Origin: Zygnema cylindricum
Taxonomy: Eukaryota; Streptophyta; Zygnematophyceae; Zygnematales; Zygnemataceae
Reading direction: 5' to 3'
Assembly (NCBI GenBank): GCA_037447655.1
Contig: JBBHKE010003509.1
Location: forward strand, 1-57,769
DNA length: 57,769 nucleotides
Shown: one piece after another, positions 32,339 to 43,195 of the stretch
How the letters are laid out: each line of letters opens with the position of its first letter
How positions within the stretch are numbered: the stretch's first letter is position 1
Notes under the pieces: model-generated
Seen by the model: only the letters and a program-made list of their open reading frames with translations
Told to the model about the DNA's origin: nothing
Databases searched by the model: none
Translations under genes and position numbers: made by a program

Positions 32339-34298
32339 ATGGAGGTCTCAGAGTTTCAGGTTATGGGCCCACCATCTAGGGTGCCTATGTTTGATGGAAC
32401 AGACTTCACCTATTGGGATTTTACAATGGCGGGATTGCCTTTTGAGAAACACTTATGGGGTATTGTTTTAGGAAAAGTGAGATGTCCGCCACTTGGCTTT
32501 GGAGGAGCTTACTATGGAGATTTATCTGAGGCTGCCCAGAATATCATCCGGAGCTCAGATGCAACGGAAGGTAAAGGGAAAAATCTTTCCGTAGATAGGG
32601 AAATAGGGGAGAAGGAAAAAGGGACACCTATGGTGAAGGGAGCTAGGCTCTCAGCTATGGTACCACATGTAGGGATTAAAACTGAAGAAAATGACACAAA
32701 AATATGGGAATACAAAAACACTATAGCAAAACATGTCATACTTAGATATGTGTCTAAGTCGATAGCTATCACTCTTTTAAGTCTAACCAAAGCTTCAAAG
32801 ATATGGGAAGCACTAATTCAGATTTATAAGAGTGAGACTATTCAAATGCGGCAATTAATAAAACGGGAAATAGATGCCTACGTTTACAAAGGCGGAAGCA
32901 TGATAAAGTTTTGCAATGATATTGCTGCGTTATACTTTGAGCTTACTAGTGCGGGATATGTAGAATCTGAGGAGAGTAAGATTAACACACTAATTATGAA
33001 ACTCCCAGATGAGTACGAAAACATGATTTGTCGTATGCAGGCAATGGATGGCTCCTCATGGACTTGGAGCTTTACCATGGGGATAATTCTTGTGAGGGAA
33101 AGCACTTAGGAGCTTCATAGGGGAAAGGACAGGGTCAATGCATTTTCAGCTGGTGGTGATTGGCGGAAAGCGTGATGAGAGGAACAGCGGTGACGAGCGG
33201 AAGCGTGATAAGAGAAAGAAAGACAAAGGTAAACCTTATCGAAACTTTGGTGGAAAGAGAGGGAGAGGAAAAAAAAGAGGAGCTTTGAAAAAGGGGGTTT
33301 GCTTCTTTTGTAGGGAACCGGGTCATTATATGGAGGAATGCCCTTGTTTGGAAAAACTTAGAAGTTAGAATGTAGATGTGGAGGAAGAAGGGGAAGAGGA
33401 GAAAGAGGATGAAGATATTTTAGAGCTTCTCCGGATTAGTAGTATGGGGAAGAAAGAAAAGCACACAGTAATTGCACGAAGGCAACGATGTGCTTTTGGA
33501 GGTATAAGGGAAGTAAAGAGAGAGGAGGTACTTGAGGATGTCGAGGAGTGTAGAGTGTATGACTTAGAAATGAGAAAGTCAGTTCTAGGATCCATAAGTG
33601 AAAACGGGAAAGATAAAATAAATCAGGATAATTTTATAGATAATAGGGAACCAGAAAACTGGTCGAAAAGGGAGACTTCAATGGATTCCGAGGAAAGGGG
33701 AGAAGTGAAACTCGAAGAGGTTTCAAAGGATAGGGGAGTTGAGAAATATTTGATTAAACGTTTAGGGGAGAAGAAATATTTAGTAGGAATTAAATTAGAA
33801 AGTAATAGTGGAAAGAATTCCATGGGAGAGAGTGAGGGAAGTTCAGAAAATAGGGTAGTTATCATGGATAAAAATATGAGTACGAAAGATGTAGAACTTA
33901 TGAGGAACATAGTGGAGACTAGTGGTTTCTGGGAATATTTGGGGGTGGATGGATTTGACATCACTACTTGGTGTGACGTCACTTGTGAAGATGTGCCTGT
34001 AAAAGGGTTAGCATCTAGGTGTATGTTGCAGATTGGAAATGGGGCTGGCTGTTTGTATCGCAAGAGGGAAATCGGTTTGTGTGTGGATGAAAGAGTGATG
34101 AAGTGGATAAAATCTTTGCTCGGATTTATGAAAAATGGGATGTTAAATAAAATGTGTGATGCAATTATCATTTCAGTTCATTTAATACACTGTGTTAAAT
34201 ACTTCAGTTTTATAAAAGGAAAAGGAAAAAGGAAAAAGAAAATGAAAAAGGGGAGGGGGTGTTTGTTTACTTGTTTGTGGAAGTTGAAAGAAAAATAG
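32339..34298 (+). pseudogene. A: GAG-zinc knuckle-pol-scrap fusion, interrupted
   Basis: GAG (32339-33109) starts in the LTR and reads M-E-V-S-E-F-Q-V-M-G-P-P through the primer site. After a stop and frameshift near 33107, a basic RKRDKRKKDKGK stretch and the CCHC knuckle CFFCREPGHYMEEC follow (33300-33345). A TAG at 33366 is followed by a 306-residue frame (33378-34298) of acidic linker ending in RT/RNase H-like scraps (KYLVGIKLESNSGKNS, FDITTWCDVTCEDVP, MKWIKSLLG). There is no protease, integrase or RT catalytic core. It matches the plan of gag-bearing non-autonomous (TR-GAG-like) elements. Confidence 0.85.
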
Positions 34299-34316
34299 AC
34301 TAGAAAATAAGGGGAG

Positions 34317-35527
34317 TGTTGATATTTGAGTATTTTCTAGGTCTGTATTAGGATAGAAAAAGAGCTGAGGCAGTCTGCCTCTAACTCCCCTCTCCAAGCC
34401 CCCACACTTGTTGTAGTCACTAAAGGCTGGATAGGGAGCTAGAGCCATGGCTGCTTAGGCTCTCTAGAGAAGACAGGGGGTAAATTACGTAGACTTACCA
34501 AAAGTTAGTTGACGAACCCAGGAATTGATCCTGGTACCTGCGTTCCGTCAATTTGCATTGGTCGTTAGCTCTAGCCGTTAAGTCTAGGACACATATTACG
34601 ATATATAGGGTTTGATAAATATATAAATCGTCATATGTACATTATTCCGTTTAACATCTAATAGATACTTAGTACATAGATACAGTTTGATTTAGTACGA
34701 AGTACGGTATGGGAACAGAACGGATACCGCGCATTTGTTTCGATAGCGAAACAAATATCGCGCATTTGTTTCGATAGCGAAACACATACCGCGCGTCGAA
34801 TTTCAGCGGCAACGATTATAGCCGGTTTTGATCGGACGGCCACGATAGGCGCCGCGATCACGGAAAAGGCATTTTTGGCGTTATACGGTCTTTGCCACGT
34901 CAGATAACACGTGGCGTGATAACATTGGACTACGGGAATTCCGGAGATTACAGGAAATAATCGTGGTTTGACACGTGTCGACATTTTGGCCATGACGTAC
35001 AATAGTCGCATATAAAGTACACCGGCACCTGTACTATTCTGTACGACACAGTAATTTGGTTGGTGACGTACTTCAGTAGATAGAGTTTTAGAGAGGGAAT
35101 AGGACTTAGAAAATTTTGGGTAGGCAGCTGCCTCTCCCAGAGAGCACTCTGTATAAATGGCAAACTTTGGCCAGCCATAACTATCAATTTACTTGACCAT
35201 TTTCAGCAATTCTTTTTGCTGCAGACTCAGGGGAGTCCACGCTACACAAAGGTGTAGTCGGTTAGAGTTTTTTTTAGCCAGGGTGGCTGCATTTCTAAGG
35301 GAAAGTCAAAGTGGGTGAATGTGTCCAAATCTCATATTCTAACTTTGCATTCTGTGGTGGAACTGAGCACACAGAAAGTGTTATTTCACAAGGGTGAATC
35401 TATGTTGGGATTGTGAGTGTCAAGGGGTCAGTCACTTGGGTTTGTAGTAACTTGGAGTCGGCACTATCTAGATTAGCTTCTTTTGGATCTGCAGACTCTG
35501 AGGGCCAATGGAGGTCTCACAGTTTCA
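34317..35527 (+). repeat. 3' LTR of A
   Basis: 1211 bp, highly similar to the 5' LTR with scattered single changes. It ends CACAGTTTCA. tRNA-like module about 34505-34585; TATA CTGTATAAATGGC near 35149. Confidence 0.92.
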
Positions 35528-36775
35528 CTCTACACTCCTCAACATCCTCAAGTACCTCCTCTTTCTTTACTTCCCTTATACTTCCAAAAGCACACTGTTG
35601 ATTTCGTGGAATTCTGTGTGCTTTTCTTTCTTCCTCATACTACTAATCCGGAAAAGCTCTAAAATATCTTCATCCTCTTTCTCCTCTTCCCTTCTTCCTC
35701 CTCATCCACATTCCAACTTCTAAGTTTTTCCAAAGAAGTGCATTCCTCCATATAATGACCCGGTTCCCTACAAAAGAAGCAAACCCCCTTTTTCAAAGCT
35801 CGCCTTTCTTTTCCTCTCCCTCTCTTTCCACCAAAGTTCCGATAAGATTTACCTTTGTCTTTCTTTCTCTCATCACGCTTTCGCTCGTCACCACTGTTCC
35901 TCTCATCACGCTTCCGCTCGTCACCGCCGTTCTTCTCATCACGCTTCCCCCATTCACCACCAGCTGAAAATGCATTGACCCTGTTCCTTCCCCTACGAAG
36001 CTCCAAAGTGCTTTCCCTCACAAGAATTATCCCCATGGTAAAGCTCTTAGTCTATGAGGAGCCATCCATTGCCTGCATACGACAAATCATGTTTTCGTAC
36101 TCATCTGGGAGTTTCATAATTAGTGTGTTAATCTTACTCTCCTCAGATTCTACATATCCCCCACTAGTAAGCTCAACATATAACGCAGCAATATCATTGC
36201 AAAACTTTATCATGCTACCGCCTTTGTAAACGTAGGCATCTATTTCCCGTTTTATTAATTGCCGCATTTGAATAGTCTCACTCTTATAAATCTGAATTAG
36301 TGCTTCCCATATCTTTGAAGCTTTGGTTAGACTTAAAAGAGTGATAGCTATCGACTTAGACACATATCTAAGTATGACATGTTTTGCTATAGTGTTTTTG
36401 TATTCCCATATTTTTGTGTCATTTTCTTCAGTTTTGATCCCTAGATGTGGTGCCATAGCTGAGAGCCTAGCTCCCCTCACCATAGGTGTCCCTTTTTCCT
36501 TCTCCCCTATTTCCCTATCCACGGAAAGATTTTTCCCTTCACCTTCCGTTGCATCAGAACTCCGGTTGATATTTTGGGCAGCCTCAGATGAATCTCCATA
36601 GTAAGCTCCTCCAAAGCCAGGTGGAGGACATCTCACTTGTCCCGAAACAATTCCCCATAAGTGCTTCTCGAAAAGCAATCCCGCCTTTGTAAACTCCCAA
36701 TAAGTGAAGTCTGTTCCATCGAACATAGTCACCCTAGATGGTGGGGCCCATAACGTGAAACTGTGAGACCTCCAT
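35528..36775 (-). pseudogene. B: GAG and zinc knuckle, interrupted
   Basis: On the minus strand GAG runs from an ATG in the LTR at 36775 (36052-36775 in the main frame), followed by a repeated RKRDERN basic stretch and the knuckle CFFCREPGHYMEEC (about 35743-35784). There is a one-base insertion in the primer site and a stop between GAG and the basic region. The RDER/SGDERK unit is expanded compared with A (about 35860-35945). Confidence 0.8.
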
Positions 36776-37196
36776 TGGCCCTCAGAGTATGCGGATCCAA
36801 AAAAAGCTAATCTAGATAGTGCCGACTCCAAGTTGATATAAACCCAAATGATTGACCCCTTGACAGTCAAAACCCCAATATAGATTCACCAATGTGAAAT
36901 AACACTTTCTGTGTGCTCAGTTCCACCACAGAATGCAAAGTTAGAATATGAGATTTGGACACATTCACCCACTTTGAATTTCCCTTAGAAATGCAGCCAC
37001 CCTGGCACACAAAATCTCTTACTGACTACACCTATTTGTAGCGTGGACTCTCGTGAGTCTGCAGCAAAAAGAATCACTGAAAATGGTTAATAAATTGATA
37101 GTTATGGCTGGCCAAAGTTTGCCATTTATACAGGGTGCTCTTTGGGAGAGGGAGCTACCTACCCAAAATTTGCTAAGTCCTATTCGCCCTCTAAAA
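36756..37196 (-). repeat. Truncated 5' LTR of B
   Basis: Only the 3' ~440 bp (TATA region to TTTCA end) is present. Similarity to other A-type LTRs stops after CCTCTAAAAC at 37196. Confidence 0.8.
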
Positions 37197-37199
37197 CAT

Positions 37200-37450
37200 T
37201 TTTAAGTATTTGTGAAAAATATCAAGTGTATCGTTTCCTTAATGACTTTATGGTTAAGGTCTCACGCTATATAATCCGTAGATCGCAGTTTCAAATCCGG
37301 ATGTAGGCAACATTTTGATAAAAATGCCCTCTATTTCAGTGTGCCACTTTCTTAATAATGTGGCAGCCATGGCGTGCCTTTGATCCTCTCTTTCTCTCTT
37401 TAAAGTCAAAATATAATAGAGAAGTGAACTATTAATTATTTTTTTTCAAC
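37200..37450 (-). repeat. Reversed LTR 5' fragment resembling family E, with tRNA-like module
   Basis: On the plus strand a tRNA-like stretch (about 37225-37310; TTATGGTTAAGGTC A-box-like, GTTTCAAATCC B-box-like) is followed by GGCAGCCATGGCGTGCC and a CTCTCTTTCTCTCTTTA tract. These match, inverted, the first 280 bp of the E LTRs. The joint to the B LTR suggests a chimeric LTR or a deletion junction. Confidence 0.6.
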
Positions 37451-37828
37451 ACGTGGTCTAAACATGAACCTACGTAGTTCCTATCGAAATAATACATGTA
37501 AGCAATAGATTCCTTGCAGACACGACCAGATGGAGAAATGAACAAAATATTACTCTCAGTAAACATTTCCGTACGATTACAGTCGACGCCTTATGGAGAA
37601 GAGGCCCAAGCATAATGAAAACAGAAAGTTAAAATTGAAACGTTGTTTGCTTAAAGTTCCACAGCCATTTAGCTGTTTGAGATAAACCGACCATTTTCAG
37701 AAGTTTAAGGTCGACAAAATTGCTTGCCGCCAATTTCTATTACCCGTGTACCGATGATATCCGTTGTTCATACTTGATGACATAAATTCTTGCGCTAAGC
37801 CAAAATGAATATCGCTTATCTAAGGGCA
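37451..37828. other. Intergenic, no feature recognised
   Basis: AT-rich sequence without LTR landmarks or credible coding frames. Confidence 0.4.
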
Positions 37829-38670
37829 CTTTCCCATGTGATAAAGTAAGGGTTTTTTTCTGTCAATTTTCTCCCAAATTTAGCTCGCAACGAGAAAATC
37901 CGCAGCCATACCAAAAAAATGAAACTACCACAAATCAATTTGCGTCACTTTGAAATTTTAAATCAATTTGTCGTCTAGTGTGTTTCGACCCACTTTTGCG
38001 TCCCTCCAGCTCATGCAAGCTTCTACTCAAATCACCTCGTGAGGTGATTTTAACGAAAGTTTCTTAATGTGCACAAATAGGTAGACGTTGCCGCACGCGT
38101 CGGTGTTTTTAAAAACTTTTATGGGCGGAATACCAAAAAAAAAAAGCCCACTGCACGTTTATAGCCTGTGCGTACATTTTTCCGTGCATTTTTTTCCGTA
38201 CAGTGGCCGTCGAGGGATCGTGATCAATGGACGCCATTTCGTCAAAAGCAAAGTCTGTGAAGGCGCCTTTTTATCTCTCCCATTGCCAATACCGCGTCTA
38301 TCTCACAATTCTTATTATGAAAAACTGCAAGAATGGTATCTAATGAAAGATCTCTTAAAAAAATTACTTTTGACTATTTATGGATGTATTTTTGTGGCAA
38401 TTCGAGTGAGAAAAGATGAAAAAACAAATTCGGTAAACCATGGCAAGTAGTTTTGGAATTGGTGAAGTCAACGCTATCATAAGTTAGCGTGGCGTCAAAA
38501 TATCACAAACCTTAAACATCTACAATGTCACAAGAAACCAGATGCCTAAAATCGTCGTTTTTTTTTAAACGTCATCAATTATCGCAATTTTTGCAGTCAT
38601 CTACAATCGTCACAAATTACACCTACGTCTACATCCATCAAAATTTAAAGTGACCATTTTATTCCATTAG
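37829..38670 (+). repeat. Copy 1 of a duplicated non-coding segment
   Basis: It is collinear with 43196-44062. Shared landmarks include GAGAAAATC-GCAGCC, TTTGTCGTCTAG, an AAATCACCTC/GAGGTGATTT foldback near 38030-38052, ATCTATCTCACAATTCTTA and ACAATGTCACAAG. Reading frames are not conserved between the copies, so it is not evidently coding. Confidence 0.7.
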
Positions 38671-38903
38671 GGTATGGCCCCATGTACTTGTAACTTAGCG
38701 AACTTACTTTGTTTTTTAAAGCGGATATGACAGACATACCCCTTCAAAAAAAAAACCGTACACGGTTCATGTGGACAAAAACAAACAACCCTGTATTTTT
38801 TTACGTCGTCAAAAAATTCTGGAAACTTTTCACACCTGAGAATACGTTTTCCTATATGTGAAAACGGTTCTAATTTATTTAAAACACATCGTCAATTTGT
38901 TTT
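38671..38903. other. Intergenic flank of element E
   Basis: AT-rich with no gene seen. It ends with the left target duplication GTTTT (38899-38903). Confidence 0.45.
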
Positions 38904-39999
38904 TGTTGAAATTTTTGTATTTTCTATGTCTGTATTGGAAAAATAAATCGAGTGTTGAAAAGAGGTGACTAATAGTTCACTTCTATATTTTAGTTAGAAT
39001 GTAAAGAGAGAGAAAGAGAGGACCAAAGGCACGCCATGGTTGCCGCATCATTTAGAAGGAGGCAGATTGAATTAGAAAGTATTTTACTAGTTTTAGCAAA
39101 ATACTGCCGCCGGCCGGATTTGAACCGGGATCTGCAGGCTACTAAATAGACCAATGCCTTATCCATTAAGTTACTATCGAACTGATACACGTGAGACGTT
39201 TTACGCGTATTTAGCTATTGATTCAAAGGACTAATTCGCAACAGACTAACGAAAATGCGCATTAATCAATTGATGCATGGAAGCGAATCGAAGCCGTATA
39301 AATACAATTGATCGGACGGCCACCATTACAGCCGCCACCCGCAATAAGCTTTCGACGGCCTTTGGGGATAGCGTCACGCGGTGCCACGTGGCGCCACAAT
39401 ATTTGACACCAGATAACATGGGAGGAGGAACCATGCCTCCCGATTTGGCACATGTCACCTTGTAGACCATGTTGTTCAATGGTCGTACAATAAGTACATC
39501 GCCCATCGTACCTTCTTGTACTATATAGTTTTCCTATTGGACTAGGGTTTAGTAGTAGGTAGTCATGAGTAGGCAGACTAAGACTTAGTGATATTTCGGT
39601 ACCTCTCTCTAAGAGAGCTTGTAACTACAAAGGTCATCTTTGACCAGCCATAACTGAATGCTCGCGTGAGCAAATTCAGTGATTCTTTTTGCTGCGGACT
39701 CAGGGGAGTCTAGGCTACACAAGGGTGTAGTCGGTCAGAGGTTTTTGCGTGTCAGGGTGGCACTTATTCAGTGGGAAAGTCAAAGTGGGGATATTGTCCA
39801 AACACATATTGAAGCTATGCATTTTGTGGTGGAACTGAGCACACAGAAGGTCTTCTCTTCACAGGGGTGAAGGTATATTGGGGTTTTTATTGTCAAGGGA
39901 TCATTTTTTTGGGTTTATATCAACTTGGAGTCGGCACTATCTAGATTAGCTTCTTTTGGATCTGCGAATTCTGTGGGCAATGGAGCCCATAGAATTTCA
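38904..39999 (+). repeat. 5' LTR of E
   Basis: 1096 bp, TGTTGAAATTTTTG...AGAATTTCA. Four GTAC boxes at 39485-39521, leader hairpins 39695-39730, a further CTTCAC-AGGG-GTGAAG hairpin near 39856. There is no clear TATA (TTGTAACTACAAA where other families have TTGTATAAA). Confidence 0.93.
39104..39180 (-). other. Antisense tRNA-like module in E 5' LTR
   Basis: On the minus strand: TTAATGGATAAGGC (typical plant D-arm/A-box wording, as in tRNA-Arg) and CCCGGTTCAAATCCGG (a T-arm with a canonical TTCAAAT loop). The anticodon arm is degenerate and no acceptor stem closes. The best-preserved tRNA relic of the window; repeated at 42180-42256. Confidence 0.7.
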
Positions 40000-41881
40000 A
40001 GTTATGGGCCCACCATCTAGGGTGCCTATGTTCGATGGAACAGACTTCACTTATTGGGAGTTTATTATGGAGGGATTGCTTTTCGAGAAGCACTTATGGG
40101 GAATTGTTTTGGGACAAGTGAGATGTCCGCCACCTGGCTTTGGAGGAGCTTACTGTGGAGAACCATCTGAGGCTGTCCAGAATATCAACCGGAGTTCAAA
40201 TGCAACGAAAGGTGAAGGGAAAAATATTGTGATGGAAGGGGGAAAAGGGGAGAAGGATAAAGGGACACTTATGGTGAGGGGAGCTATGCTCTCCGCCACA
40301 TCTTCACTTAGAGGGGTTATAAGTATAACTCAAGAAAATGATAGTAAAATTTGGGAGTATAAAAACACTATAGCAAAACATCTTATACTTAGATATGTGT
40401 CTAAGTCCATAGCTATCACTCATTTAAGTCTTACCAAGTCTTCGGAAATATGGAAAACACTAAGGCAGATTTATAAGAGTGAGACTATTCAGAGGCAGCA
40501 GTTAGTATAACAGGAAATAGAGGCCTATGTTTATAAAGGCGGTAACATTATAGAGTTTTGCAATGATATTGCTGCGTTATATGTTGAGCTTGCTAGTGCG
40601 GGGTATGTAGAATCTGAGGAGAGAAAGATCAATACACTACTCATGAAACTCCCAGATGAGTACGAAAACATCATTAATCGTATGCAGGCAATGGATGGCT
40701 CTTCATGGACTTGGAGCTTTACCATGGGGATAATTCTTGTGAGGGAAAGCACTTTGGAGCTTCGTAGGGGAAGTGAGAGGGTAACTGCATTTACAGCTGG
40801 TGGTGATTGGCGGAAGCGTGATGAGAGGAACGGCGATGACGAGCGGAAGCGTGATGAGAGGAAGAAAGACGAAGGCAAACCTTATCGGAACTTTGGTGGA
40901 AAGAGAGGGAGAGGAAAAGAAAGGGGAGCTTTGAAAAAGGGTGTTTGCTTCTTTTGTAGAGAACCGGGTCACTATATAGAGGAGTGTCCTTGTTTGGAAG
41001 AACTTCGAAGTTGGAATGTGAAAGAGGAGGAAGAAGGGGAAGAGGAGAAAGAGGATGAAGAAATTTTGGAGCTTCTTCACATCGGTAAAATGGAGAAGAG
41101 AGAGAAGTACACAGAAATTACACGAAATCAACGATGTGCTTTTGGAGGTATAAGGGAAGTAAAGGGAAGGGAGGTACTTGAGGGAGTTAGAAATGATGAG
41201 GATGTCAAGGAGTGTAGAAAGTATGACTTAGAAATGAGAAAGTCAGATCTAGGATACATAAATGAAAAAGGGAAAAATAAAAATAATGAGGATAATTCTA
41301 TAAATATTTGGGAAACAGAAAACTGGTTGGAAAGGGAGACTTCAAGGGATTTGGAGGAAAGGGGAGAAGTAAAACTAGAGGGGGTTTCAAATGATAGTGG
41401 AGAAAAAAATTGTTTAATGAAAAGTTTAAGGGAGGAGAAATACTCTTTGGGACTAATTATAGAAAGTGATAGTGGAAAGTATTCCATGGGAGAGATTGAG
41501 GAAAGTTCAGAAAAGGGGGTGAGTATCATGGATAAAAATATGAGTACGGAAGACGTAGATCTTATGAGGAACTTAGTGGGGAAACTTGTTTTTTGGGAAA
41601 GTTTGGGGGGTAATGGGTTTGACATCACTAATGAGAGTGATGGCATTTATGAAGGTGTGCATGTAAGAGGGTTAGCATCTGCATGTGTGTTGCAGATTGG
41701 AGATGGGGCTGGCTGTTTGAATTGCAAGAGGGAAATTGGATTTAGTGTGGATGGAAAAGAAATGAGGTGGATAAAGTATTTTCTTGGATTTATGAAAAAT
41801 GGCATGCAAAATAAAATTTGTGATGCAATTATTATTTCGGTTCATCTAATACACTTCTTTAAATACACGGGTATTCACTAA
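39980..41881 (+). pseudogene. E: GAG-zinc knuckle-pol-scrap fusion with one in-frame stop
   Basis: A single frame of 634 codons is broken only by TAA at 40508-40510. It begins M-E-P-I-E-F in the LTR and continues V-M-G-P-P through the primer site. GAG core (YVSKSIAITHLSL, KLPDEYENI), basic RKRDERKKDEGK, CCHC knuckle CFFCREPGHYIEEC (about 40948-40989), then a Glu/Lys-rich linker. The end matches the RNase H skeleton of F (GDGAGCLNCKRE, MRWIKYFLGF, NKICDA) but lacks its length and catalytic set. No protease, integrase or RT. Near-intactness suggests recent activity in trans. Confidence 0.85.
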
Positions 41882-41979
41882 GAGTTTTATGAGGAGAAAA
41901 GAAAGAAGAAAAGGAAAAAGAAAAAGAAAAAATTGTTTCGTGGGAGTTGAAAAGAAAGTAGACTAGAAAATAAGGGGAG

Positions 41980-43076
41980 TGTTGAAATTTATGTATTTTC
42001 TAGGTCTGTATTGGAAAAATAAATAGAGTGTTGAAAAGAGGTGACAAATAGTTCACTTCTATATTTTAGTTAGAATGTAAAGAGAGAGAAAGAGAGGACC
42101 AAAGGCACGCCATGGTTGCCGCATCATTTAGAAGGAGGCAGAATGAATTAGAAAGTATTTTACTAGTTTTAGCAAAATACTGCCGCCGGCCGGATTTGAA
42201 CCGGGATCTGCAGGCTACTAAATAGACCAATGCCTTATTCATTAAATTACTATCGAAACGATACACGTGAGACGTTTTACGCGTATTTAGCTATTGATTC
42301 AAAGGACTAATTCGCAACAGACTAACGAAAACGCGCATTAATCAATTGATGCATGGAAGCGAATCGAAGCCGTATAAATACAATTGATCGGACGGCCACC
42401 ATTACAGCCGCCACCCGCAATAAGCTTTCGGCGGCCTTTGGGGATAGCGTCACGCGGTGCCACGTGGCGCCACAATATTTGACACCGGAGAACATGGGAG
42501 GAGGAACCATGGCTCCCGATTTGGCACATGTCACCTTGTAGACCATGTTGTACAATGGCCGTACAATAAGTACATCGCCCATCGTACCTTCTTGTACTAT
42601 ATAGTTTTCCTATTGGACTAGGGTTTAGTAGTAGGTAGTCATGAGTAGGCAGACTAAGACTTAGTGATATTTCGGTACCTCTCTCTAAGAGAGCTTGTAA
42701 CTACAAATGTCATCTTTGACCAGCCATAACTGAATGCTCGCGTGAGCAAATTCAGAGATTCTTTTTGCTGCGGACTCAGGGGAGTCTAGGCTACACAAGG
42801 GTGTAGTCGGTCAGAGGTTTTTGCATGTCAAGGTGGCACTTATTCAGTGGGAAAGTCAAAGTGGGAATACTGTCGAAAACACATATTCAAGCTTTGCATT
42901 CTGTGGTGGAACTGAGCACACACAAGGTCTTATCTTCATAGGGGTGAAGTTGTATTGGGGTTTTGATTATCAAGGGATCATTTATTTGGGTTTATATCAA
43001 CTTGGAGTCGGCACTATCTAGATTAGCTTCTTTTGGATCTGCTAATTCTGTGGGCAATGGATCCCATAGAATTTCA
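41980..43076 (+). repeat. 3' LTR of E
   Basis: 1097 bp, almost identical to the 5' LTR. tRNA-like module 42180-42256; GTAC boxes about 42549-42597. Confidence 0.93.
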
Positions 43077-43195
43077 GTTTTATGATAAGTTTGAAGATGA
43101 CGTGAGAGTGGGTCGAAAAAATACAAGATGGCAATTTTTCGTACATCTCAAGTTTGAGGATGACGCAAATTGTTCTACAAATTTGCTATTTTTTT

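Larger units (their letters stand above)
31149..32358 (+). repeat. 5' LTR of A
   Basis: 1210 bp. tRNA-like module about 31336-31412; ACGT boxes about 31725-31746; six GTAC boxes 31828-31902; TATA CTGTATAAATGGC near 31980; hairpins 32055-32068 and 32073-32088; a further hairpin TTCAC-AAGG-GTGAA near 32216. Its last bases encode M-E-V-S-E-F. Confidence 0.92.
31149..35527 (+). mobile_element. Gag-only LTR element A (TSD CTCAA/CTCTA)
   Basis: 4379 bp: 5' LTR 31149-32358, primer site 32359-32373 (GGTTATGGGCCCACC), coding region 32339-34298, purine tract ending GGGGAG before 34317, and 3' LTR 34317-35527. The flanks CTCAA (31144-31148) and CTCTA (35528-35532) differ at one base. The uninterrupted homolog in A itself (around 33548-33570) shows the target read CTCTA, so the left copy mutated. 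Confidence 0.93.
29179..37196 (-). mobile_element. Reverse-oriented gag-only element B, split by A
   Basis: 3' LTR 29179-30356, internal part 30357-31148 and 35528-36755, primer site at 36740-36755 and a truncated 5' LTR 36756-37196. Element A interrupts the region coding the acidic linker after the zinc knuckle. B's primer site has one extra C, which shifts the gag frame at its start. Confidence 0.88.
38904..43076 (+). mobile_element. Young gag-only LTR element E (TSD GTTTT)
   Basis: 4173 bp: 5' LTR 38904-39999, primer site 40000-40014 (AGTTATGGGCCCACC), coding region 39980-41881, polypurine tract AAAATAAGGGGAG before 41980, 3' LTR 41980-43076. Perfect GTTTT duplications lie at 38899-38903 and 43077-43081. 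The LTRs differ at only a few percent of positions by eye, making it one of the youngest insertions here. Confidence 0.95.

Noticed and set aside
38088-38450. 120-codon frame in duplication copy 1
   Set aside because: The aligned region of copy 2 (43465 onward) does not keep the frame, so it is not under coding constraint.
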